DNA of 32,753 nucleotides from Arcanobacterium_A sp034173665 (lineage in GTDB: Bacteria > Actinomycetota > Actinomycetes > Actinomycetales > Actinomycetaceae), in the NCBI GenBank assembly GCA_034173665.1, contig JAXFDG010000192.1, positions 1 through 32,753 of the forward strand. Direction: 5' to 3'. Under the pieces are notes generated by a model that ran no database searches, was not told the DNA's origin, and was given only the letters and a program-made list of their open reading frames with translations. This document shows, in pieces, positions 23,340-30,600 of this stretch; within the stretch, counting starts at the first letter, position 1, and each line of letters starts with the position of its first letter. A program made the translations under genes and the position numbers.

Positions 23340-25022
23340 ATGACCGAAGGATTTGCTGCAGCAAATGCATGGACCGCTGCAACAGAATTATTACGTGCAG
23401 AAGGTCGTCTCTCTAATCCACAAAACGCTTTTATTCGTCTTGTTCAACCATTAGCAACCGTTGACGATAAATTTATTGTCAGTGTTGGCTCTGACTTTAT
23501 TAAAGATTGGATTCTTGAACACGTTGCGCCAGTTATGGTTCCACAATTAACCGCAATTCTTGGCCGTAACGTACATCTTGTAATTACCGTTGATCCAGCA
23601 CTTTCAGAACAGGCAGAAATCTCATCAAGCTCTGCATCAACAACCGCAAATTCTGCATTACCAACCGCAAATGTTGCCGTACCTTCTCTTGATTCTGAAC
23701 ATAGTTTTTCTCCTGAACCAACACATCCCCATACACCTACTTTTTCCGAAGAAACCACTTTTCAATTAACTGAACAACAAAATGAAAATTATTTTGCAGA
23801 AACTACCGCTACAAGAAGAGATATTCCTTTTCTAGAAACAAACATTGCTTATGCGAGTCAAACTTTCACTGAGAAAACAGAAGAATCGCATATTTCATAT
23901 CCTTCTTCAGCTACTTCTTCGACGCAGAAGATAAACTCTGAAAAAAATCTACCCTCTTTTTCAAATACCATTGATAAATCAGGTCTTAATCCACGTTATA
24001 CCTTTGATAATTTTGTTATCGGTGATTCCAATCGTTTTGCTCATGCAACAGCATTAGCTGTTTCAGATGATCCAGGTAAGATCTACAATCCACTTTTCCT
24101 TTATTCAGATTCTGGAATGGGAAAAACACATTTATTACATGCCATTGGAAATTCTGTTCGGATGACAAATCCGGAAAAACGTGTTCGATATACTTCTTCT
24201 GAAGAATTTATGAATGCTTTTATTAATGCTTTACGCGATAAACATCAACGTGAATTCAAAGACGAATTTAGAAATGTTGATGTTTTATTGATTGACGATA
24301 TTCAATTTCTTGCTCAGGCAGAAAACACAGTTGAAGAGTTTTTCCATACCTTTAATGTTCTTTCAACTGCTGATAAACAAATTGTTATTACTTCCGACGT
24401 CGCACCACATTTACTTCACGGTTTTAATGACCGAATGATTTCTCGTTTTGCTTCAGGAATTACTGCAAGTATTGATGTTCCAAGTTTAGAAACACGTATT
24501 GCAATCTTGGAGAAAAAAAGTCTTGCTGAGCAAATGACAGTTCCACGAGCAGTTCTTGAGTATATTGCTTCAAAAATGACTTCTTCAGTTCGAGATATTG
24601 AAGGAGCTTTGCGAAGAGTTGCAGCATACGGTGATTTATCTGGAGAAGATGTAACTGTTGAATTAGCAGATTTTGTTTTGAAAGACATTTTTAATGATCC
24701 TTCATCAATTCAAATTACTGCCGGAATTATTATGGCTCAAACTGCAAATTATTTTGATATTTCAGTTGAAGATTTGAAATCTCCAACACGAACAAGATCT
24801 TTAACAGTGCCACGACACATTGCTATGTATCTTTGTCGTGAAATGACAGATTTATCTTTGCCAAAAATTGCTGAAGTATTCGATCGTCGTGATCACACTA
24901 CTGTTTTAAATGCATTAAAAAATATTGAACAGCATATGACCACAGATCAGCGACTCTATAATCATCTCTCTGAACTAACGACAAGAATTAAACAGAGTGC
25001 AAAACAACAAGGGCAAAAGTAG
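23340..25022 (+). CDS. dnaA: Chromosomal replication initiator DnaA
   Basis: Initiator ATPase that binds DnaA boxes and opens the origin. The 560-residue protein has domain I (about 1-85), then a long Ser/Thr/Glu-rich domain II (about 90-215). The AAA+ domain starts at NPRYTFDNFVIGDSNRFAHA; Walker A is SDSGMGKTHLLHAIG (from about 256) and Walker B VDVLLIDDIQFLA (about 313-325). The DNA-binding domain IV carries FDRRDHTTVLNALKNI (from about 513). ATG with AGGAGAAG 11 bases upstream is a slightly long spacing, and a small hairpin lies just before it. Confidence 0.98.
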   Translation: MTEGFAAANAWTAATELLRAEGRLSNPQNAFIRLVQPLATVDDKFIVSVGSDFIKDWILEHVAPVMVPQLTAILGRNVHLVITVDPALSEQAEISSSSASTTANSALPTANVAVPSLDSEHSFSPEPTHPHTPTFSEETTFQLTEQQNENYFAETTATRRDIPFLETNIAYASQTFTEKTEESHISYPSSATSSTQKINSEKNLPSFSNTIDKSGLNPRYTFDNFVIGDSNRFAHATALAVSDDPGKIYNPLFLYSDSGMGKTHLLHAIGNSVRMTNPEKRVRYTSSEEFMNAFINALRDKHQREFKDEFRNVDVLLIDDIQFLAQAENTVEEFFHTFNVLSTADKQIVITSDVAPHLLHGFNDRMISRFASGITASIDVPSLETRIAILEKKSLAEQMTVPRAVLEYIASKMTSSVRDIEGALRRVAAYGDLSGEDVTVELADFVLKDIFNDPSSIQITAGIIMAQTANYFDISVEDLKSPTRTRSLTVPRHIAMYLCREMTDLSLPKIAEVFDRRDHTTVLNALKNIEQHMTTDQRLYNHLSELTTRIKQSAKQQGQK

Positions 25023-25326
25023 TTCAATAATTGTGGATAAGAAACTTTCTTTTGTGTTTATTTCAAAATGAAAATGGTTCATCCACAAAAGAAGAAAACT
25101 TTTCAAAGAGTTTTTACATCTTTAATGTGTATAAAAATCTTTGAAATTACAAAAGAAAAACTAGTTTTCCACAATATCCACAAGACCTACTACTATTACT
25201 ACCTTTAATAAAAGAAAATTGAAATTTCGGTTAGTTCCCGCTGCTGTGTTGAAAAAATAAATACTGCAGTATCAAAAACTAAGATTCTGGCGTAAAATCT
25301 TTGCAGAACTATGAAAGAGGTCCGCA
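25023..25326. other. dnaA-dnaN intergenic region, likely oriC unwinding site
   Basis: This 304-base AT-rich gap contains a perfect DnaA box TGTGGATAA (25032-25040), TCATCCACA (25079-25087), and two same-direction boxes TTTTCCACA (25165-25173) and ATATCCACA (25174-25182) placed end to end. These are followed by CTACTACTATTACTA (25187-25201) and an AT-rich stretch. A 12-bp palindrome ATACTGCAGTAT lies at 25261-25272. A possible dnaN -10 (TAAAAT) is further on, and AAAGAGG precedes the dnaN start. Confidence 0.85.
25165..25207 (+). other. Candidate basal unwinding element with DnaA-trios
   Basis: Two adjacent DnaA boxes (25165-25182) are followed after four bases by repeated triplets CTA CTA CTA TTA CTA (25187-25201), with a less regular CCT TTA after them. 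In Bacillus subtilis, boxes followed by such DnaA-trios form the site where DnaA first melts the duplex. Layout seen here; function inferred. Confidence 0.7.
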
Positions 25327-26460
25327 GTGAAATTTGAAGTAGAACGTGATGTGTTCACAGAAGCTGTTTCTTGGGTAGCACGCACTATTCCAAATCGTCC
25401 AGCAATTCCCGTACTTGCAGGAATGAAAATTTCTGCAAATACAACTGGCCAAATTTCACTTGGCTCACGTGATTCTGATATTACTTCGCATATTGATATT
25501 GAAGCGAGTGTTATTGAAGAAGGTGAAGTATTAGTAAACGGTAAACTTCTTGCCGAAGTTTGTCGAAGCTTGCCAAATAAACCAATAAAGTTTGATCTCG
25601 ATGGAACTAAAGTTGAAATTGAATGTGGTTCTGCACGTTTTTCATTAAAAACAATGCCTCTTGATGATTATTCAGAACTACCTGCACTTCCAGCATTAGC
25701 TGGTGTTGTTGATGGAGATATTTGGCAAGAAGCAGTTTCACAGGTTGAGGTAGCTGCATCAAATGACGACACTCTGCCAATGCTTGTTTCAATTTGTTTA
25801 GAAATTGATGGAGATTCAATTGCATTAATGGCAACTGATCGATACCGTCTTGCACTTCGTGAATTAACTTGGAAACCAGAAAATAATTCAATGAAGAAGC
25901 GAATTTTAGTCCGTGCATCACGCCTTTTAGACATTGCAAAATCTTTGGGAACAACAGGGCCAGTAAATATTTATTTAGAACAAGAAGATGGTTCCTCGCT
26001 AATTGGTTTTTCCGGCGGAGGACGGCAAAATACTGTGCAGTTAATTGATGGAGAATACCCGCAAGTTCGTTCGCTTTTCCCAGAAGATATTCAAGGATAT
26101 GCAAGCGTTAATCGAAATGAAATCTCTGATGCGATTAAGCGTTCAAGAATCGTTGTAGAAAAAAATGCTGCGGTACGGCTTTCTTTCTCTGAAGAGCAGC
26201 TAGTAATTGAAGCTGGTCATGGCGATGCTGCACAAGCTTCAGAAGCATTACCAGCAACTTTGAATGGTGAAGAAATTGCGATTGCTTTTAATCCAGGTTT
26301 CTTACAAGAAGGTATTGCTGTAATGAATTCGGAAAATATTCGTGTGGCATATACAGTTGCAGCAAAACCGGCACTTTTAATTCCAGAAAATGATAAAGGT
26401 GAAGTTTTTGAAGATTTCAAGATTTTGTTAATGCCAATTCGTACTTTCGGCAATAACTAA
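25327..26460 (+). CDS. dnaN: DNA polymerase III beta sliding clamp
   Basis: Ring-shaped dimer that tethers polymerases and repair proteins to DNA. The 377-residue length and three-fold domain pattern fit. The N-terminal domain begins MKFEVERDVFTEAVSWVART; conserved segments include DDYSELPALP, ALMATDRYRLALRELTW (domain 2), IDGEYPQVRSLFPE, and the C-terminal ILLMPIRTF, the clamp-end signature. Start is GTG, with AAAGAGG in position. dnaN follows dnaA as in most bacteria and precedes recF by 47 bases. Confidence 0.97.
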   Translation: MKFEVERDVFTEAVSWVARTIPNRPAIPVLAGMKISANTTGQISLGSRDSDITSHIDIEASVIEEGEVLVNGKLLAEVCRSLPNKPIKFDLDGTKVEIECGSARFSLKTMPLDDYSELPALPALAGVVDGDIWQEAVSQVEVAASNDDTLPMLVSICLEIDGDSIALMATDRYRLALRELTWKPENNSMKKRILVRASRLLDIAKSLGTTGPVNIYLEQEDGSSLIGFSGGGRQNTVQLIDGEYPQVRSLFPEDIQGYASVNRNEISDAIKRSRIVVEKNAAVRLSFSEEQLVIEAGHGDAAQASEALPATLNGEEIAIAFNPGFLQEGIAVMNSENIRVAYTVAAKPALLIPENDKGEVFEDFKILLMPIRTFGNN

Positions 26461-26507
26461 AAGTTAATCTTCTGAGAAAAGTTCAGAAACGAAATTAATC
26501 AGAACAA

Positions 26508-27770
26508 ATGTATATTTCTGATCTTGCCTTAAACGATTTTCGTTCCTATCAAGAAGTAGTGTTACATTTCGAACCTGGAATTACTACTTTTGTTGGAGAA
26601 AACGGTCAAGGAAAAACGAATCTAGTTGAGGCTATTGGCTATTTAGCTAGTTTTTCTTCACATCGTGTTGGTACAGATTCAGCATTAGTTCGCGCGGGAG
26701 CTAATGCTGGAGTGATTCGTGCAAAAGTTTGGCATGAAGAAAGTCCAACAACTTTAGAAATAGAAATTATTTCTGGACGAGCTAATCGGGCACGAATTAA
26801 TCGCGGAAATGTTCGTCCACAACAAATTTTAGGATTGGTTCGCACAGTTCTTTTTGCGCCAGAAGATTTACAGCTTATTAAAGGAGATCCTAGCCATCGG
26901 CGAGATTTTCTTGATTTGTTGATGATTCAAGCACATCCAAAAATGGCTGCTGTTCGCAGCGAATATGAAAAGGTTTTACGGCAACGGGCAGCACTATTAA
27001 AAACCGCAGGAAAATTACGAAAAACTGGACGAATTTTTGATGAAACTTCGTTAATTATTTGGGACCAACAACTTGCACGTTTAGGAGTAAAAATAATTAA
27101 AAAACGGGCAGAGTTAATTGAACTCTTGCGCCCATATGTGCAGGAATATTATGAAATTATTTCTGCAGGAAAATCTCTTGCACAAATGCATTATGAAGTT
27201 AATCTTGCAAAATATCTAAGTTCAGAGGAAGAAATAGATTATTCAGAGGCACAATTTTTAAAAACTCTTGAATCTATTCGGGAACAAGAAATTGAACGCG
27301 GAGTAAATTTACTTGGCCCACATCGTGATGAATTAGGATTATCACTTTCTGATTTACCGGTGAAAGGATATGCTTCACACGGTGAATCATGGTCATATGC
27401 ACTTGCTTTGAAATTGGCAATGTGGAAATTACTTTGCCTACAAAATGAAGATATTTGGGCTGATGATGGTGAACCAATATTAATTCTTGATGATGTTTTT
27501 GCAGAACTTGATGTTCGACGGCGAGAAAGATTAGCAAAGTTAGTTTTGGCAGCAAAACAAGTTTTTATCACTGCTGCGGTGGAAGAAGATCTTCCAAAAG
27601 AATTAGCTGGCCAAAAGTTTCAGGTGAAGAACGGAGAAGTTATTGCGAAAAATGAACCTATTTTGGGAAGAAATATTTTAGAAGAAAGTATTTTAGAAAA
27701 AACTTTCCTAATGCCGACGGAAGAATCTAAGGAAGAAATCCTTTCAGAGATTGCGAGGAATAATGAATAA
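26508..27770 (+). CDS. recF: DNA replication and repair protein RecF
   Basis: SMC-like ATPase that helps load RecA at single-strand gaps with RecO and RecR. The N-terminus MYISDLALNDFRSYQEVVLH leads to Walker A GENGQGKTNLVEAI (residues 30-43). The signature region is LLGPHRDELGLSL, the Walker B is ILILDDVFAELD, and a basic RRRERLAKLVL follows. At 420 residues it is slightly longer than average because of a ~45-residue Glu/Ile-rich tail with no known motif. No clear Shine-Dalgarno is visible. Its stop overlaps the DUF721 start by eight bases. Confidence 0.96.
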   Translation: MYISDLALNDFRSYQEVVLHFEPGITTFVGENGQGKTNLVEAIGYLASFSSHRVGTDSALVRAGANAGVIRAKVWHEESPTTLEIEIISGRANRARINRGNVRPQQILGLVRTVLFAPEDLQLIKGDPSHRRDFLDLLMIQAHPKMAAVRSEYEKVLRQRAALLKTAGKLRKTGRIFDETSLIIWDQQLARLGVKIIKKRAELIELLRPYVQEYYEIISAGKSLAQMHYEVNLAKYLSSEEEIDYSEAQFLKTLESIREQEIERGVNLLGPHRDELGLSLSDLPVKGYASHGESWSYALALKLAMWKLLCLQNEDIWADDGEPILILDDVFAELDVRRRERLAKLVLAAKQVFITAAVEEDLPKELAGQKFQVKNGEVIAKNEPILGRNILEESILEKTFLMPTEESKEEILSEIARNNE

Positions 27771-28362
27771 TTCTTCGCAAAATTCAAAAATTGTGCAGGC
27801 GAAAGCAAAAGCGGCAGAACAATTTGGAGACACTCTACCATTATTGGCGTTAAATCGAATGCGAAAGATGGCGCAAGACTTAGGGTGGACACGTCGTCGA
27901 TACTTACAAGCACAGGAAAAACCGGATACCTATCCACAATTAGGGCCCGACGTCGTCGTTCCTTCTCCTGGACAGGAAGTGGGTTCTGGAGCTCATCCTT
28001 CGTATCGTGATCCGAAACCAATCTCAGCATTAATTGAGCAAGTTGTAGCGGTTGAGGGATGGTCAGCAAAAGTTGAAGTTGCAAAAGTCTTTACACGGTG
28101 GGCACAGATAGTTGGCGTAAATATTGCTGCAAATGCGAAATTAGAAGAATTTACTGATGAAGGTTTATTAGTAATCAAGGCACGAAATCAATCTTGGATG
28201 GCGCAATTAGAAGCATTGCGACCACAACTTTTTGCGCGCTTAACTCAAGAACTTGGCCCGAATGTAGTAAAAGAAATTCAAATCCATGGCCCGCATCAAA
28301 GAAGTTGGAAGCGTGGTTATTATTCAGTACCAGGCCGTGGTCCTCGTGATACTTATGATTAA
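27763..28362 (+). CDS. DUF721/DciA-like family protein
   Basis: A 199-residue protein of the DUF721 family, always found between recF and gyrB in Actinobacteria. DciA, a family relative, helps load the replicative helicase in other bacteria; that role is not shown here. I place the start at ATG 27763, inside the recF end, with GAGGAA just before it. The conserved C-terminal part reads AKVFTRWAQIVGVNIAANAK, then EGLLVIKARNQSWMAQLEAL and QLFARLTQELGPNVVKEI. The N-terminal half is polar and contains DDLGWTRRRY-type segments typical of actinobacterial members (here MAQDLGWTRRRYLQA). Confidence 0.85.
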   Translation: MNNSSQNSKIVQAKAKAAEQFGDTLPLLALNRMRKMAQDLGWTRRRYLQAQEKPDTYPQLGPDVVVPSPGQEVGSGAHPSYRDPKPISALIEQVVAVEGWSAKVEVAKVFTRWAQIVGVNIAANAKLEEFTDEGLLVIKARNQSWMAQLEALRPQLFARLTQELGPNVVKEIQIHGPHQRSWKRGYYSVPGRGPRDTYD

Positions 28363-28425
28363 AAGAAAAGCTATGAATAATTCACAAGACACCCGTAATT
28401 AATCGAAGTAGGTCAAAATTTAGGC

Positions 28426-28431
28426 TAGAAT
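28426..28431 (+). promoter_or_regulatory. Candidate gyrB -10 box
   Basis: TAGAAT in the DUF721-gyrB gap; the matching -35 (TCGAAG, 17 bases upstream) is poor. It predicts a gyrB leader of about 125 bases, with a small GGCG/CGCC hairpin at 28489-28501 and AGGAGA near the start codon. Confidence 0.4.
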
Positions 28432-28561
28432 TGATTGTGTTGTGTTTAATGTAGGACCCTATTAGTTACCCACTCAAAACGCGGGAAAGGCGTCTAGCGC
28501 CGTAATGAGATAGAGGCCACATTAAATTTAAAACTAAAATCAGTTTAGGAGATCTCTTAGC

Positions 28562-30592
28562 GTGGCAGATATTGAGCGCGAAAATAACGGAGAAAACACC
28601 TACGGCGCAGCCGATATTACCGTTCTTGAAGGACTCGAAGCAGTTCGTAAGCGTCCAGGTATGTATATCGGTTCAACCGGAGAACGCGGTTTACATCATT
28701 TAGTTTATGAAGTTGTAGATAATTCGGTTGATGAAGCCCTCGCTGGTTACTGTACTCATATTGAGGTAACCCTGTTGGAAAATGGTGGCGTTCGGGTTGT
28801 TGACGATGGTCGTGGTATCCCGGTTGATATTCACCCAACTGAGAAGGTTTCCGCAGTTCAGGTTGTAATGACCGTGCTTCATGCGGGCGGTAAATTCGGA
28901 AATGGCTCCTATGCTGTCTCTGGTGGTCTGCATGGTGTGGGTATTTCTGTTGTAAATGCGCTTTCCACAAAAATGGAAACCGAGGTTCGCCGCGATGGTC
29001 ATGTTTGGCGAATTGCTTATGAAAACGGTGTTCCAGTAGCTCCGCTTGAAAAAGGTGAAGCCACTGATCAGACAGGTACAACGCAAACCTTCTGGCCAAA
29101 TGGCGATATTTTTGAAACAACAGATTTTGATTTTGAAACACTACGTAAGCGTTTCCACCAAATGGCTTTCTTAAATAAAGGCTTGCGCATCACTTTAATT
29201 GATGAGCGCGAAAAAGCTGTTGCTGAAGGTGATGAAATTATTGGCGACGACGCCGGCGCCGGCGAGCTTCCAAAGTCTGGTCACACTGAGGTTTCGTATA
29301 AGTATGACGGTGGTCTTCATGACTACGTTTCCCACTTGGTAAAAACCAAGAAAGTTGAACGTGTTCATGCAGAACCGATTTACTATGAAGCAGAAGATCC
29401 AGAAAAGCATATTTCATTAGAAATTGCGATGCAGTGGACGAGCGCTTATTCAGAGTCGATGCATACTTTTGCAAACACGATTAACACTACTGAAGGTGGA
29501 ACTCACGAAGAAGGTTTCCGAACCGCGCTAACTTCAGTGATTAATAAGTATGCTCGCGATAAGAATCTTTTGAAAGAAAAGGATCCAAACCTTTCCGGTG
29601 AAGATATTCGTGAAGGCTTAACTGCGGTTATTTCCGTAAAAATTGGTGAACCACAGTTTGAAGGTCAGACAAAGACCAAGCTTGGAAATACTGAGGCACG
29701 TACTTTTGTGCAGCAGCAAACTTATGCCAAACTTACTGATTGGTTGGATATGCATCCAAGCGAAGGTAAGGAAATTATTCGTAAAGCAACACAGGCATAT
29801 TCAGCACGTTTGGCGGCACGAAAAGCTCGCGAAGCAACCCGCCGGAAGTCTGTGCTTGAATCGGCAGCGATGCCTGGAAAGTTGAAAGATTGCACTTCAA
29901 ACAAGCCTGAAGAGTGCGAAATCTTTATTGTTGAGGGTGATTCCGCAGGCGGTTCAGCTGTTAACGGTCGCGATCCAAAACATCAGGCAATTATGCCAAT
30001 TCGCGGAAAGATTTTGAACGTGGAAAAGGCTCGTCTTGACCGAGCACTTTCTTCCGATTCTATTCAAAGTTTGATTACTGCCTTTGGTACTGGTGTTGGT
30101 GAAGATTTTGATATCAACAAGTTGCGTTACCACAAGATTGTTTTCATGGCTGATGCTGATGTTGACGGTCAACATATTGCTACACTTTTGCTGACCATGG
30201 TTTACCGTTACATGCGTCCACTTATCGAAGGTGGTTACATCTATTTAGCAATGCCACCGCTTTATCGCATTAAGTGGACGAATGCACCGCATGAATATGT
30301 GTTCTCGGATAAAGAGCGCGATGTTGCCTTAAAGGCTGGTCTGGAATCAGGTAAGAAACTACCAAAGGCAGAGGGCCAAGGGATTCAGCGTTACAAGGGT
30401 CTGGGCGAAATGAATGATTCTGAATTGTGGGAGACCACAATGGATCCAGAAACCCGCACCTTAAAGCAGGTTTCGATTGGTGAAGCTGCAGCAACGGATG
30501 AAACTTTCTCCATTTTGATGGGTGAAGATGTGGTTTCTCGCCGAAGCTTCATTCAACGTAACGCACACGACGTCCGCTTCCTCGACATCTAA
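28562..30592 (+). CDS. gyrB: DNA gyrase subunit B
   Basis: ATPase subunit of gyrase, which introduces negative supercoils with GyrA. The 676-residue length fits. GHKL ATPase motifs: YEVVDNSVDEALAG (Glu50, Asn54, Asp57), DDGRGIPVDIHPTEKVSAVQ and GGLHGVGISVVNAL. The TOPRIM domain has EIFIVEGDSAGGSAVNGRDP and MADADVDGQHI with its metal-binding acids. The end, ISRRSFIQRNAHDVRFLDI-like (VVSRRSFIQRNAHDVRFLDI), is standard. Start is GTG with AGGAGA eight or more bases upstream. gyrA follows after eight bases. Confidence 0.98.
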   Translation: MADIERENNGENTYGAADITVLEGLEAVRKRPGMYIGSTGERGLHHLVYEVVDNSVDEALAGYCTHIEVTLLENGGVRVVDDGRGIPVDIHPTEKVSAVQVVMTVLHAGGKFGNGSYAVSGGLHGVGISVVNALSTKMETEVRRDGHVWRIAYENGVPVAPLEKGEATDQTGTTQTFWPNGDIFETTDFDFETLRKRFHQMAFLNKGLRITLIDEREKAVAEGDEIIGDDAGAGELPKSGHTEVSYKYDGGLHDYVSHLVKTKKVERVHAEPIYYEAEDPEKHISLEIAMQWTSAYSESMHTFANTINTTEGGTHEEGFRTALTSVINKYARDKNLLKEKDPNLSGEDIREGLTAVISVKIGEPQFEGQTKTKLGNTEARTFVQQQTYAKLTDWLDMHPSEGKEIIRKATQAYSARLAARKAREATRRKSVLESAAMPGKLKDCTSNKPEECEIFIVEGDSAGGSAVNGRDPKHQAIMPIRGKILNVEKARLDRALSSDSIQSLITAFGTGVGEDFDINKLRYHKIVFMADADVDGQHIATLLLTMVYRYMRPLIEGGYIYLAMPPLYRIKWTNAPHEYVFSDKERDVALKAGLESGKKLPKAEGQGIQRYKGLGEMNDSELWETTMDPETRTLKQVSIGEAAATDETFSILMGEDVVSRRSFIQRNAHDVRFLDI

Positions 30593-30600
30593 GGGTAATT

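Noticed and set aside
25261..25272. 12-bp palindrome ATACTGCAGTAT as a LexA site
   Set aside because: It does not match the actinobacterial SOS box (CGAAC-N4-GTTCG type); kept only as a note in the gap.
28363..28561. tRNA or small RNA gene before gyrB
   Set aside because: I could not build a cloverleaf or strong terminator; it looks like a promoter and leader.
28617..29141. 174-codon minus-strand frame inside gyrB
   Set aside because: Antisense shadow of a certain gene with no start signals.
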